Part shown: in pieces, positions 1-8,835 of the stretch
Numbering within the stretch: the stretch's first letter is position 1
Layout: each line of letters starts with the position of its first letter
Assembly (NCBI GenBank): GCA_041666965.1
Contig: JBAYFX010000010.1
Location: 1 to 28,624, forward strand
Length of the DNA: 28,624 nucleotides
From: JBAYFX01 sp041666965
GTDB lineage: Bacteria > Patescibacteriota > Microgenomatia > UBA12405
Direction of reading: 5' to 3'
Notes under the pieces: generated by a model
The model's input: the letters and a program-made list of their open reading frames with translations, nothing else
Database searches by the model: none
Told to the model about the DNA's origin: nothing
Position numbers and translations under genes: made by a program

Positions 1-484
1 ATGTTGACCTATCATATGCCCAAGACTGGCGGAATTTGGCCTTGGCGCGAATCAATTTAGATTCAATCGCTTTAACACTGCTTGCCATTGTTCTAGCAAT
101 TTCAGCCACCTTCAGCCCGTCTATATATTTAAGTCGCAATATTTTTCCATATCCTTCTCCAATTTCCGCAAATGTTTTTTTTAATTCTTCCACCAGTTCA
201 TTTTTAAGTACGTCACGCTCGGGTGTTACCGCCATGTCTGTGAGTTCTTCAAACAGTGGGTTTACCGAAAACAAAACCGTTTTTATTTTCTTTTTTCGGT
301 AATAGTCAATAATTTTATTTTTAGCAATCGCACACAGCCAGCTAAAAACCGCCGCCTCTCCTCGAAATTCTTTCTCTCCTTTCATTCCTGCCCAAAGTAC
401 ATCATTGGTAATTTCTTCCGCTACTCCGGTGTCATCCACCCTCTTGGCTATGAAGTTAAATAAACTATTTCGATATTGATCCAT
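1..484 (-). CDS. ECF-type RNA polymerase sigma-70 factor, C-terminus cut by window edge
   Basis: Reading the minus strand from the ATG at 484 gives 161 open codons that run off the window. The N-terminal part looks like sigma region 2: an amphipathic helix, EEITNDVLWAG (residues 23-33), then FRGEAAVFSWLCAIAKNKII (40-59) and DYYRKKK. The C-terminal part looks like region 4: ELVEELKKTFAEI, then a helix-turn-helix around DGLKVAEIARTMASSVKAIE (122-141). The two-region layout without region 3 is typical of ECF factors, which direct RNA polymerase to stress or envelope genes. It diverges from the transketolase operon, with 41 bases between the two starts. A weak -10 (TAAAGT on the minus strand, 500-495) lies 10 bases upstream of the ATG. 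Its target genes and any anti-sigma factor are not visible here; the DUF5667-like protein at 8813-9430 is of a type often found near such sigma factors. Confidence 0.88.
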   Translation of the reverse strand, partial: MDQYRNSLFNFIAKRVDDTGVAEEITNDVLWAGMKGEKEFRGEAAVFSWLCAIAKNKIIDYYRKKKIKTVLFSVNPLFEELTDMAVTPERDVLKNELVEELKKTFAEIGEGYGKILRLKYIDGLKVAEIARTMASSVKAIESKLIRAKAKFRQSWAYDRST

Positions 485-491
485 TGCGGCT

Positions 492-520
492 TTTACTTTA
501 GCACACTTTCTGCCTATACT
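492..520 (+). promoter_or_regulatory. Promoter of the transketolase operon, leaderless
   Basis: TTTACT (492-497) and TATACT (515-520) are separated by 17 bases. The -10 box ends 5 bases before the ATG at 526, so the predicted transcription start falls on or next to the start codon. There is no room for a Shine-Dalgarno sequence. Confidence 0.7.
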
Positions 521-525
521 TAAAT

Positions 526-1323
526 ATGTTTTTGCCTTGGCGTCAGCACCCGCTTCATTCCGTTTCTCGCTCTCTTCGGCTTGACTTGCTGGAAATGATT
601 AACCGAGCCCCCGGGGGTCATATTGGTGGCTCCCTTTCAGCTCTTGACCCCATTCTTTCAGTTTATGAATCCGGTCTTTTTGATTTTAAGCTCAACGATA
701 AGTTTATCCTTTCTGCCGGTCACCTAGCCCCGGCTCTATATGTTGTTTTGTCCCATGAGGGTTATTTTCCTAAAGATTATTTATACTCCTACGCCTCATT
801 TAGCTCATTTCTTCAGGGACACGTCTCGTCCGAAACTCCGGGTGTTTTTTACTCCTCCGGGTCTTTGGGTCAGGGTTTGTCTTATTCTGCCGGATTGGCC
901 CTGGGCGACTCTGGCGCCAAAATTGTTTGCTTGACCACAGACGGGGAGCAGGAGGAGGGTCAGATTTGGGAAGCTGCCGCTTTTGCGGCTACTTATAAAC
1001 TGGGAAATTTAATCAATATTATCGACCATAATAAATATCAACTCGGAGGCGCCACTAAAGATATCCAATCGGTAGGTAATTTGGCCACACGTTATTTGGA
1101 TCTAGGCTGGCAGGTATTAGAAATTAACGGTCACTCATTCTCTTCACTTCAAAAAGCCCTAAAAACCGCTACTAACTCTTCCGACGTTCCAACCTGCCTA
1201 GTCTGCCACACCACGTTTGCTTCCGGCGTATCCTTTATGGAAAATAACTACAAGTTCCATGATGTTAAAAGTTTAACTCCCATCCAGTACCGCCGCGCTC
1301 GCGGGGACTTGATGATCTATTAA
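526..1323 (+). CDS. tkt: Transketolase, N-terminal subunit
   Basis: This 265-residue protein is the thiamine-diphosphate (PP) half of a split transketolase, the enzyme that moves two-carbon units between sugar phosphates in the non-oxidative pentose phosphate pathway. Visible landmarks are GGHIGGSLSA (30-39), AGHLAPALY (64-72), GSLGQGLS (112-119), and the Mg/ThDP-binding TDGEQEEGQIWEA (138-150) followed by IIDHNKYQLGG. These match the family, with TDGE in place of the usual GDGE. Split transketolases are known in many archaea and bacteria, and the two chains form one active site. The stop TAA shares its last base with the ATG of the C-terminal subunit. The start at 526 is chosen because it is the first ATG after a strong -10 box. 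Confidence 0.93.
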   Translation: MFLPWRQHPLHSVSRSLRLDLLEMINRAPGGHIGGSLSALDPILSVYESGLFDFKLNDKFILSAGHLAPALYVVLSHEGYFPKDYLYSYASFSSFLQGHVSSETPGVFYSSGSLGQGLSYSAGLALGDSGAKIVCLTTDGEQEEGQIWEAAAFAATYKLGNLINIIDHNKYQLGGATKDIQSVGNLATRYLDLGWQVLEINGHSFSSLQKALKTATNSSDVPTCLVCHTTFASGVSFMENNYKFHDVKSLTPIQYRRARGDLMIY

Positions 1324-2246
1324 TGGGCGACATTTCACTTCGTGTGGCTTTTGGTGACACGCTTTTATCCCTGGCTAAAACTAACCCCTTACTTTACGTG
1401 GTTGATATTGGTCTTTACCCCTCACTTAACTTAGCTGGCTTTAAAAAAAGATATCCTAAGCGTTTTATTCAGGCAGGTATTTCCGAGGCTAATGCCGCGG
1501 CTGTGGCGGCGGGTTTGGCCAAAACCGGGAAAACCGTCTTTCTTACCTCTTTTGCTTGTTTTTCCCCCGCACTTAACTGGGGCGTAATTCGTCAATCAAT
1601 TTGTTACAACCAGGCCAATGTCAAAATTGTTGGCTCCCACGTCGGGTTGGGAAGCGGGGATTTAGGAGCCACTCATCAAATGCTTGAGGACATTGCGCTT
1701 GCCAAAACCCTTCCCCATCTTCAGGTTTTCGCTCCCGCCGATGCCCTCGAAACCAAGGCTATTTTAAAAGTTATTTCTCAGAGTAACTTGCCCTCATATC
1801 TTCGTTTACCCCGCCCCTCCTCACCCCTGGTTACCAAACCCTCGACTGTTTTTACCATCGGTCGATCTCGCTTACTACTTACCGGGACTCAGCTAACTAT
1901 TATTAGCTATGGACCAATGCTTTCGGCGCTAAATAACCTAAAATACTGTTCATATGATCTAATAAATTGTTCTTCCCTAAAACCCCTAGATTCAAATTTA
2001 ATTCTTAACTCTGTTGCTAAAACCGGCCGCTGCTTAGTGATTGAAGACCATCAACTTCTAGGTGGTCTGGGTGAAACAATTGCTTGTTTGTTACTGGAAA
2101 ATGGATTATCACCCCGCTTCAAATGCCTCGGAGTTGATAATCAGTTTGGTCGCTCATCCCACGAGCTTGGTCCCCTCTACGATCATTATTCCCTTGGGCC
2201 GGATTCCATAAATACAGCCATTACCAATTTAATTTCTTCTTCATGA
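1323..2246 (+). CDS. tkt: Transketolase, C-terminal subunit
   Basis: This 307-residue protein carries the pyrimidine-binding and C-terminal domains of transketolase. The segment FIQAGISEANAAAVAAGLA (48-66) holds the catalytic glutamate E55 that activates thiamine diphosphate; the family consensus is GIAEQ or GISE. TVFLTSFACF follows, and a transketolase C-domain pattern (VIEDHQLLGGLGETIACLL) lies near residue 240. It overlaps the N-terminal subunit by one base (TAATG) and the aldolase gene by four (ATGA), so translational coupling is likely. It needs the upstream chain for activity. I see no missing segment relative to other split C-subunits. The alternative, a 1-deoxyxylulose-5-phosphate synthase half, is less likely given the aldolase and kinase neighbours. 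Confidence 0.92.
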   Translation: MGDISLRVAFGDTLLSLAKTNPLLYVVDIGLYPSLNLAGFKKRYPKRFIQAGISEANAAAVAAGLAKTGKTVFLTSFACFSPALNWGVIRQSICYNQANVKIVGSHVGLGSGDLGATHQMLEDIALAKTLPHLQVFAPADALETKAILKVISQSNLPSYLRLPRPSSPLVTKPSTVFTIGRSRLLLTGTQLTIISYGPMLSALNNLKYCSYDLINCSSLKPLDSNLILNSVAKTGRCLVIEDHQLLGGLGETIACLLLENGLSPRFKCLGVDNQFGRSSHELGPLYDHYSLGPDSINTAITNLISSS

Positions 2247-3088
2247 CCTCATTGCTCCAACTGTTAGCTAGTCTCCGTTCGCAAAAGTTAGCCGTTCCCG
2301 CTTTTAACATTGATTCTTGGGAAATTTTCCAGTCAATTGTCCGTTCCCTCCGGGCTCACCCCTTGCCCTGTATTGTTCAACTCTCAGCCGGTGAAGATAA
2401 ATTTGTCGAAGCTGAAAACCTATTTCTTTTGGCCCGCCGTGCCCGCATCGACGGTTTGCCCATCTATTTAAATATGGACCATGGTCAGGACCCTACCCGC
2501 TTGTTGTCTTTGGTGAAATTAGGTTTTGACATGGTTCACCTGGATTTGTCTGGTAAAGATTATGTAACAGCCGTCGCCCAAGCCAGGGATTTTGTTAAAT
2601 CCGCCAAATCTATTAATCCTCAAGTAATTGTCGAAACCGAATTCAATCATATAAATTTAGTTGGCACCGATGTAGACCCTTCATCTTGGACTGATCCCGC
2701 TCAAGCTAGTGAATTTGCCCTAACTACTAAAACCGATTTATTGGCTGTTTCTATTGGGAATCTTCATGGAGTTAACACCTTGGCTCCTGAAAAACTTGAC
2801 TTAACTTTACTTTCCGCCATTAGAGCTGCTGTTCCCGAATCTCTCAATTTTACACTCCATGGAGGCTCCGGCTTAAGCCGGGAAGATATTACTGCTGCCA
2901 TTGCCCAAGGGGTAGTCAAAATCAATATTAATACCGATCTAAGGTTACAGTGTAAGCAGTCATTATTAAGGGAAATTAATAGCACTAAGTCCGACAAAAT
3001 TTATGATTATTTGTCTCCCGTAATTGACGATCTAACCACAATCATCAATCAAAAGCTTCTCCAATTCTCGCCCCAAAATCTCCAATGA
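2243..3088 (+). CDS. fba: Class II fructose-bisphosphate (or tagatose-bisphosphate) aldolase
   Basis: A 281-residue TIM-barrel, zinc-dependent aldolase that interconverts fructose-1,6-bisphosphate with dihydroxyacetone phosphate and glyceraldehyde-3-phosphate. Seen: VPAFNIDSWE near the N-terminus, LNMDHGQD (76-83) with the catalytic Asp79 and zinc ligand His80, IVETEFNH (129-136), IGNLHGVN with His175, LHGGSGLS with His206, and KININTDLR (226-234) for phosphate binding. The usual MIDGS segment is replaced by HLDLSGKDY, so the protein is divergent. Substrate choice between fructose, tagatose and ketose-bisphosphate forms cannot be read from sequence. The ATGA overlaps at both ends place it firmly in the operon with transketolase and a PfkB-family kinase, which supports a role in sugar-phosphate metabolism. 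Confidence 0.9.
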   Translation: MTSLLQLLASLRSQKLAVPAFNIDSWEIFQSIVRSLRAHPLPCIVQLSAGEDKFVEAENLFLLARRARIDGLPIYLNMDHGQDPTRLLSLVKLGFDMVHLDLSGKDYVTAVAQARDFVKSAKSINPQVIVETEFNHINLVGTDVDPSSWTDPAQASEFALTTKTDLLAVSIGNLHGVNTLAPEKLDLTLLSAIRAAVPESLNFTLHGGSGLSREDITAAIAQGVVKININTDLRLQCKQSLLREINSTKSDKIYDYLSPVIDDLTTIINQKLLQFSPQNLQ

Positions 3089-4038
3089 CACCATTTATTG
3101 TAACTCTCGGTGCTGCCACAATTGATTTTTTTGTAAAGTCCACTGATTTTGAAATATCTCACAATTCACTTATTTTGCCCTATTCTGCCAAAACCGAAGC
3201 TCAATCTGCCGCTATAGTCTTAGGTGGGGGAGCCACCAACTCAGCCGTTTCTTTTTCCCGACTGGGTATTAACTCCATTTGCCTTTCTCCATATCCAAAT
3301 AACTCTTTTGCTGAATTTGTTAAGTCAACTTTAAGGTCCGAAAAAGTCAACATCAACCACCTTTATCCGTCGTCTGAGGCTGATTTTTCCGTCATTTTGG
3401 TGGCGCCTGACGGTGGTCGGACTGTGGTTACCTGGCGGGGAAATCAAACCCCTACTGCCACCAAAATCCCCTGGTCCAAGCTTATTGGAGCTAGCTGGTT
3501 TTATATTACTTCGCTTGAGGGAAATTTTTCGCTTCTGGAAAAAGTTATCGGATTTTGTCGCGAAAACAAAATCAAAATTGCTCTAAATCCAGGCCACCGA
3601 GAGTTAGCTATGCGTCAAAATCTCCTACCCCTTTTGCCCTATGTGGATTTTCTTTTGGTCAACCGTACCGAATCAGAAACTTTAACCAATTTATCTTTTT
3701 CTAATCCGAAATTCTTTAGTAGCCTACTTAGTTTAAAAGTTCCCATCATTGCCCTCACCAATGGTCGTCTTGGGGCTCACATCCTCACTTCCGAAAGTAC
3801 TTTATTCTCTCCCATAAAAAATATTAAACCAGTTGATGAAACCGGAGCCGGTGATGCTTTTGGCTCCACTTTTGTTGCCGCACTCAATTTTCATTTACCC
3901 CTCAACGAGGCTTTATCTTGGGCCATAACTAATTCAGCTTCAGTTGTCAGTTATTTAGGGGCCAAAGCCGGCCTGCTTACCCTCTCGGAACTTAATCAGT
4001 CACTAAAAAGCCATGTTGGAAAAACGTCAAAAAAATAA
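3085..4038 (+). CDS. PfkB/ribokinase-family sugar kinase
   Basis: A 317-residue carbohydrate kinase of the ribokinase superfamily. Landmarks are LGGGATNSAVSFSRLG near residues 47-62 (first signature), LVNRTESE in the middle, TNGRLGAHI, and the C-terminal ETGAGDAFG whose Asp is the catalytic base and whose GAGD forms the anion hole. The family includes ribokinase, 1-phosphofructokinase, PfkB, tagatose-6-phosphate kinase and adenosine kinase, and specificity cannot be assigned from these motifs. Next to aldolase it could make fructose-1,6-bisphosphate. In a pentose context it could phosphorylate ribose. It overlaps the aldolase by ATGA, and its last 26 bases overlap the following reading frame. 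Confidence 0.88.
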   Translation: MTPFIVTLGAATIDFFVKSTDFEISHNSLILPYSAKTEAQSAAIVLGGGATNSAVSFSRLGINSICLSPYPNNSFAEFVKSTLRSEKVNINHLYPSSEADFSVILVAPDGGRTVVTWRGNQTPTATKIPWSKLIGASWFYITSLEGNFSLLEKVIGFCRENKIKIALNPGHRELAMRQNLLPLLPYVDFLLVNRTESETLTNLSFSNPKFFSSLLSLKVPIIALTNGRLGAHILTSESTLFSPIKNIKPVDETGAGDAFGSTFVAALNFHLPLNEALSWAITNSASVVSYLGAKAGLLTLSELNQSLKSHVGKTSKK

Positions 4039-4684
4039 ATCTACCCCCCAACAGCTTGATTTTGTAGAGTCTATAACTCAGGTTGATCGGCTTTTTACCA
4101 AACGCCGCCTTATAGCTTTCGTCCTTTCACTTTCCATTTTGTCGTCATTGTTTTTCATGGTTTATGGCCAAATCCTAAAAGGGAAGAAAATTCCCTCTTT
4201 CTCCTTGCCTCAAGTTAATTTAAAACTACCCACTCATTTTCTTCCCTCCTCCCTCCCATCTTTACCCTCCCTCTCTCTCCCAAACACCATTTCTTACACC
4301 ATAAAAATTCAAAATTTATCCGCCAATCCTCCCATTTGGATTTACAACTCAACGTCTGGTAGTCTGGATTTTGACATCCCCACTAATTTATCAGCCAAAT
4401 TATCAGTTCCTCCTCCCTCATCAGATTTACTGACTCATTTACCTACCGGTCTAGCCATCAAAGATTATTCCGTGTCTACACCCCAAACTTTGAGTTATTT
4501 TGTTGATCTGGATTCACCCCGTTATCATGTATTACTGGCTTTCAAATTTTTTGGATCAAGCTCAGAACTTAAGTCACTGTCAACACGCTTGCCTGAGTTT
4601 GTGGAATTAATATATTGGTTTCTTGTCGGTCAAAAAGGGCTAGGTGTTGGGGTGGACTCAATGCACCTGATTCGGTTTTCTTGA
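4013..4684 (+). CDS. Hypothetical single-pass membrane protein
   Basis: Not recognised. The 223-residue product has a charged N-terminus (about 32 residues, with KRQKNK), one hydrophobic helix at about 33-52 (RRLIAFVLSLSILSSLFFMV), and a Ser/Pro/Leu-rich linker containing LPSSLPSLPSLSLP. A 130-residue extracytoplasmic part follows with beta-like alternation but no motif I can name. It begins inside the kinase gene in another frame (26-base overlap), so it is probably translated from the same mRNA. Its last 55 bases lie opposite the 3' end of the convergent PBP gene, so its final 18 or so residues may be overprinted sequence. It may be an envelope protein; the function is unknown. Confidence 0.6.
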   Translation: MLEKRQKNKSTPQQLDFVESITQVDRLFTKRRLIAFVLSLSILSSLFFMVYGQILKGKKIPSFSLPQVNLKLPTHFLPSSLPSLPSLSLPNTISYTIKIQNLSANPPIWIYNSTSGSLDFDIPTNLSAKLSVPPPSSDLLTHLPTGLAIKDYSVSTPQTLSYFVDLDSPRYHVLLAFKFFGSSSELKSLSTRLPEFVELIYWFLVGQKGLGVGVDSMHLIRFS

Positions 4685-6672
4685 CCGCCCACAAAGAAAT
4701 CTTCCCGACCGCACGCTTTTGCCCGGTAAATACCCTCAGGCACCCTCCATTCTTCGTTGTTTTTATCTCTAAGCATTTCACTCATAATATTTTGCCAAAT
4801 GGGTGTGGCTCCACTTACTCCCGATGCTACCCAGCTCATTGGCTGGTTGCCGTTGTTTCCCACCCACACCGCTACCAGTGTGTTTGGTGTCCAGCCAATA
4901 CACCAGTTGTCCCTCAAATTATTTGTTGTTCCGGTTTTAACTGCCACAGTTTTTCCCGGTATCACTAGTTTCGAATTTAACCCAAAAACCGGTGCTCTGG
5001 CATTGTTGTCGCTTAAAGCCTGGTTAATTAAAAAACTGTACTCCGGCTCAACTACTCGCTGTTCTTCAGTTGTTTTGCTATATACCATTTCTCCTAAGTA
5101 ATTTCTGATTTCTAAAATTGGGTTAACCGCCACTTTATCTCCCAAATTAGCAAAAATAGAATAAGCTTGGGCCAAATCAATCATTCTCACCTCACCCCCA
5201 CCCAAAGCCAGCGATAATCCGAACCGATTTCTGTCTTCCCAGGTGGTTATACCCATGTCTGTGCCCAAATCAATCATGCTTTGAACTCCGTTTTCCGCCA
5301 ATAATTTAACTGAAGGTATGTTTAAAGAGGATGCCAGGGCAGTTTTAATTGTTACCTTGCCCATAAATTTACCATTGTAGTTTTTAGGACTATATGGTTT
5401 TTGACCCCTAATCTCATAAGTAACTGGCGTGTCTTCAATATAATCATTCATGCTTCTCCCTCTTTTAAGCGCCAGCAAATAATTTATGGGCTTAATTGAA
5501 GATCCTGGTTGGCGCAGAGCTGTTACCACGTTATATTTTCCGTCAATATCTGGGGCAAAATAGTCCTTGGATCCTACCATGGCTATTATGTCTCCACTTT
5601 TAACATCAATAACTAACGCCGCGCCATTATTAATGTTTAGCTTTTTTACCAGTTCGATTTCCTGGGCTACCACATTTTGAGCTTTTTCTTGGACTCCCAA
5701 ATCTAGACTGGTTTTTACTGTAACTCCACTGGTGGCCAAGTTATTAATCCCAAAGTTTGAGGCCAAATAATCTTTTACATAAAACACAAAGTGTGGGGCA
5801 CTAATTTGTGGCTTTTGGCTTAAAATTTCTAAATCCTCAGTTACCGCTTTTTGGTAATCAGCCTCATAAATCATCTTGGCTTGACGCATTTCCTCGAGCA
5901 CTGTTTTTTGTCGTGCTCTAGCCATCTTATAATCAGTGCTTACGCCATAAGTGGTAGGAGATGCCGGTAATCCCGCCAAAAAAGCAATTTGAGCCAAATC
6001 TAACTCATCGACATTTTTCCCAAAATATCGTTCAGCCGCCTCCACTGCTCCATATATTTCACCGCCATATGGTACTTGATTAATATATCGCTCGAGTATT
6101 TCAGTTTTAGACATTTTCCGCTCCAACGTCAAAGCCAACACCCACTCCTTAATTTTCCTTTTTACTGATTTTTCCGATGACAAAAACACATTTTTAACTA
6201 GTTGTTGGGTAATTGTCGAGCCGCCTCTCATCGTTTTTCCTTTTCGGTGTTTTAGATTGTCCCATACGGCATTTATTGTGCCTCTTACTGATACCCCACG
6301 GTGTGAAAAGAACTCTTTATCCTCAATAGCCAACGATGCATTAATTAGCATTTCAGGAATTTGACCGTATTTAATCCAGCTTCGGTTCTGGCCTTGGTAA
6401 TATTTGTAAAGCACATTTCCATTTCTATCAGTTATTTTTGAAGTCAGTGCCGGGGGTTGATATATTTTGTTAATATCTGGAAGTTCCAGCCATATTTGGC
6501 CATATCCCCAAGTAATTGCCCAGGTTGTTACCGATACCACCAAAGTCAAACTAATCCATTTTTTATTGATCCAAACCGATTTAATTACACCAAATATCTT
6601 TTTTGCCAACCACAATTGGGGTCGGCCTATCATAATCAGCCACCTTTTTGTCCACCTGCTTATTTTTTCCAT
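4630..6672 (-). CDS. Class A penicillin-binding protein (glycosyltransferase/transpeptidase)
   Basis: A 680-residue bifunctional peptidoglycan synthase. One membrane helix lies at about 40-60. The GT51 domain shows SLAIEDKEFFSHRG (113-126), GGSTITQQLVKN, YINQVPYGGEIYG and FLAGLPASPTTY. The transpeptidase domain has the SxxK serine at 391 (QPGSSIKP), the SxN motif at 449-451 (SSLN) and KTGTT from 579. It therefore polymerises lipid II and cross-links stem peptides on the outer face of the membrane. The tail ends in TPTPSPF, a low-complexity C-terminus. Only three bases separate it from the upstream PBP gene, so the two are co-transcribed. A stretch around the active serine is almost identical in DNA to its neighbour; see the repeat entries. 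Its 3' end overlaps the convergent membrane-protein gene by 55 bases. Confidence 0.93.
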   Translation of the reverse strand: MEKISRWTKRWLIMIGRPQLWLAKKIFGVIKSVWINKKWISLTLVVSVTTWAITWGYGQIWLELPDINKIYQPPALTSKITDRNGNVLYKYYQGQNRSWIKYGQIPEMLINASLAIEDKEFFSHRGVSVRGTINAVWDNLKHRKGKTMRGGSTITQQLVKNVFLSSEKSVKRKIKEWVLALTLERKMSKTEILERYINQVPYGGEIYGAVEAAERYFGKNVDELDLAQIAFLAGLPASPTTYGVSTDYKMARARQKTVLEEMRQAKMIYEADYQKAVTEDLEILSQKPQISAPHFVFYVKDYLASNFGINNLATSGVTVKTSLDLGVQEKAQNVVAQEIELVKKLNINNGAALVIDVKSGDIIAMVGSKDYFAPDIDGKYNVVTALRQPGSSIKPINYLLALKRGRSMNDYIEDTPVTYEIRGQKPYSPKNYNGKFMGKVTIKTALASSLNIPSVKLLAENGVQSMIDLGTDMGITTWEDRNRFGLSLALGGGEVRMIDLAQAYSIFANLGDKVAVNPILEIRNYLGEMVYSKTTEEQRVVEPEYSFLINQALSDNNARAPVFGLNSKLVIPGKTVAVKTGTTNNLRDNWCIGWTPNTLVAVWVGNNGNQPMSWVASGVSGATPIWQNIMSEMLRDKNNEEWRVPEGIYRAKACGREDFFVGGQENRIRCIESTPTPSPF
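5480..5580 (-). repeat. Copy 1 of a near-identical 101-bp tract shared by the two PBP genes
   Basis: Aligned with 7718-7818 this stretch differs at 3 of 101 positions, while the sequence on both sides diverges at once. It encodes the segment from GSKDYFAPDIDG to PGSSIKPINY, including the catalytic SxxK. It is the donor or recipient of a probable gene-conversion event. Confidence 0.85.
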
Positions 6673-6675
6673 ATG

Positions 6676-8835
6676 TTAATTGTTGGCTGTTTGCCCCGTA
6701 TTGTCCGCCACTGGTGGGCAGTCTAAACAGTACTTTGCTCCGGTCACGTCTTCGACCACCATTCTGTCTTGCCATTCTGCGTTGGGTACCTCTTCGTTTG
6801 GCTTAACAATCTGGCCATTATCTTTGTTAATAATTACATTTTGTCTTAAGCCCATTCTTTCTTTTGGTACAAACTCTGCTTTAAATATTTCATTGTGCAT
6901 GTCACATCCCCCCTCAGGCGGTAGTTTTCCGGTCAAGTTACACACCCCAACAGTTTTTACTCCCCCTGGAGCTGAAATTTTTCGAATCGGCTTATCTTCC
7001 AGTACCTTGCTCATAATTTTGTTAAAAATTGGTGCCGCCCCGGTAGTGCCTGATACTAGACCACCCATTTTTACATTGTTGTTGTTACCCACCCACACAG
7101 CCATTACCAAGTCAGGAGTGTAACCTATTGTCCAGTTGTCTTTCATTTCGTTAGTTGTACCGGTTTTTACCGATACTTCCGGATGGCCTTTAATTACTAG
7201 CATTGACCCTCTCCCAAAAACCATGCTCCTAGCTCCATCATCCGACAGTAGTTGACTCATAATATAAGAGGTTTCCCGTGACAACACTCTAGCTCCCGGT
7301 ATTTGTTTATATTTATAGATTTGTTCCCCATGGTTGTCTTTAACTTCTAAAATATCAATTAGATCTTGTCTAATTCCACCATTAGCCAACACACCAAAAG
7401 CTTTAACCATCGACATCATGGTTACCTCACCCCCGCCCAAGGTGAGCGATAACCCGTAGTTGTCAGGATTACTAAAACTGTCAATTCCAAAAGCTGTTGC
7501 CGAGGCAATAAACGTCTTTAGCCCCACCAGTTCAAGTGTTTTAACAGCCGGAATGTTTAACGAGTTGGCTAGTGAATTTCTCGTTGTTTGAACTCCAAAA
7601 TAATGGTTCCCGTAATTGGTTGGACAATATGGCTTAAGTTTGGCCACCTGAAAACAGGTGGGTTGGTCAATAAATACGCTTGCCGGTGTTATTTTCCCCA
7701 TTTCAATCGCCACCGCGTAATTTATGGGCTTAATTGAAGACCCCGGTTGGCGCAGAGCTGTTACCACGTTATATTTTCCGTCAATATCTGGGGCAAAATA
7801 GTCTTTGGATCCTACCATTGCCAAAATTTCCCCGGTTCTCGGGTTGGCAATCATGGCTGCTCCATTGCTCACTTTCATTTTTGTCAGTTTTTGTAATTCA
7901 CTACTTATGGCCTCCTCGGCAATTTGTTGTACTTTATAGTCCAAACTGGTCACCACCTTCAAGCCGCCTTCACTTACTTTTTGCCAGCCGTATTTGTCCA
8001 TTAAGTTGTCTTTTACGTAAAACACAAAGTGAGGCGCTTTTATTCCGGTTTTTGACAAATAGTAGTTTAGTGGTTCTGCTTCTACTTTTTTAGCTTGTTC
8101 TGAAGTCAGGTATTTTGTGTCTACCATCCTCGCAATTACTAGTTTTTGACGATTCTTAGCTGCCTCGGGGTGGGAAAAAGGGGAGTAGCGGGTCGGTGAG
8201 CCAGGAAGCCCCGCAATCAATGCCGCTTCAGCTGTGGTCAAATTTTTGGCCGATTTATTAAAGATGCCGTTAGCCGCTGCCTCAATCCCCCACATAGTAC
8301 CCCCGTACGGAGTTTGATTCAAATACATTTCCAATATTTGTTCTTTGGAGTATGTCAGCTCGGTTACCAGGGTTAACACCATTTCTTTTATTTTTCGATA
8401 TACAGTTCGTTCAGGCGTCAGCAGGGCATTTTTAACCAATTGTTGGGTTAAAGTAGATCCTCCTTCCACTCTTTTCCCGCTTACAGTTTTATAAATAGCC
8501 CTAAAAATACCTCTCATGTCAAACCCAGGATGGTGCCAAAAATTCGCATCTTCAATCGCCAGTGTTGCGTCAATAACCGATTTAGGTACCTGGTTTAATT
8601 TAACTGGCACCCGTCTTTTGTCAGCATATATTTCGTAAAGCAATACTCCGTTACGATCATAAATCCGGGATGACTCAGGATAAACACCGCTGGACAGTTT
8701 TTTAGGGTTTGGCAGTTCTTTTTTGGCCCAAATAGCTATTGCTCCCAAAATCAACAATATTACTAAAGTAGGTACCAACAACCTATATTGGGACACTAGC
8801 CCGCCAATCTTCCTAAAGGGTAATTTTGTTTTCAT
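6676..8835 (-). CDS. Class A penicillin-binding protein, second tandem copy
   Basis: A bifunctional PBP of about 719 residues. From the chosen ATG (MKTKLPFRK) it has a cytoplasmic basic stretch, a membrane helix (LLVPTLVILLILGAIAIWA, about 17-36), and a GT51 domain with LAIEDANFWHHPG, GGSTLTQQLVKN and YLNQTPYGGTMWG. The transpeptidase domain has the SxxK serine at about 366, SLANSLN and VKTGTTNEMKDNW. The C-terminal extension carries a Cys pair and another near YCLDCPP, possibly metal- or disulfide-bound. The frame stays open to a GTG at 8886 and an ATG at 8880. I prefer 8835 because upstream residues are not PBP-like and overlap the previous gene further. It is the paralogue of the downstream PBP; both probably build the cell wall together. 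Confidence 0.88.
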   Translation of the reverse strand: MKTKLPFRKIGGLVSQYRLLVPTLVILLILGAIAIWAKKELPNPKKLSSGVYPESSRIYDRNGVLLYEIYADKRRVPVKLNQVPKSVIDATLAIEDANFWHHPGFDMRGIFRAIYKTVSGKRVEGGSTLTQQLVKNALLTPERTVYRKIKEMVLTLVTELTYSKEQILEMYLNQTPYGGTMWGIEAAANGIFNKSAKNLTTAEAALIAGLPGSPTRYSPFSHPEAAKNRQKLVIARMVDTKYLTSEQAKKVEAEPLNYYLSKTGIKAPHFVFYVKDNLMDKYGWQKVSEGGLKVVTSLDYKVQQIAEEAISSELQKLTKMKVSNGAAMIANPRTGEILAMVGSKDYFAPDIDGKYNVVTALRQPGSSIKPINYAVAIEMGKITPASVFIDQPTCFQVAKLKPYCPTNYGNHYFGVQTTRNSLANSLNIPAVKTLELVGLKTFIASATAFGIDSFSNPDNYGLSLTLGGGEVTMMSMVKAFGVLANGGIRQDLIDILEVKDNHGEQIYKYKQIPGARVLSRETSYIMSQLLSDDGARSMVFGRGSMLVIKGHPEVSVKTGTTNEMKDNWTIGYTPDLVMAVWVGNNNNVKMGGLVSGTTGAAPIFNKIMSKVLEDKPIRKISAPGGVKTVGVCNLTGKLPPEGGCDMHNEIFKAEFVPKERMGLRQNVIINKDNGQIVKPNEEVPNAEWQDRMVVEDVTGAKYCLDCPPVADNTGQTANN
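7718..7818 (-). repeat. Copy 2 of the 101-bp tract shared by the two PBP genes
   Basis: Ninety-eight of 101 bases match 5480-5580, and the three differences are all silent or near-silent C/T changes on the plus strand. The boundaries are abrupt on both sides, which fits gene conversion better than uniform selection on the protein. Confidence 0.85.

Noticed and set aside
36..302. Plus-strand open frame over the start of the window
   Set aside because: It lies antisense to a clear ECF sigma factor with both conserved regions; the plus-strand product has no recognisable pattern.
4230..4290. Short tandem repeats in the Ser/Pro/Leu-rich stretch
   Set aside because: Only low-complexity coding sequence (SLPSLPSL); unit length and spacing are irregular and there is no CRISPR-like pattern.
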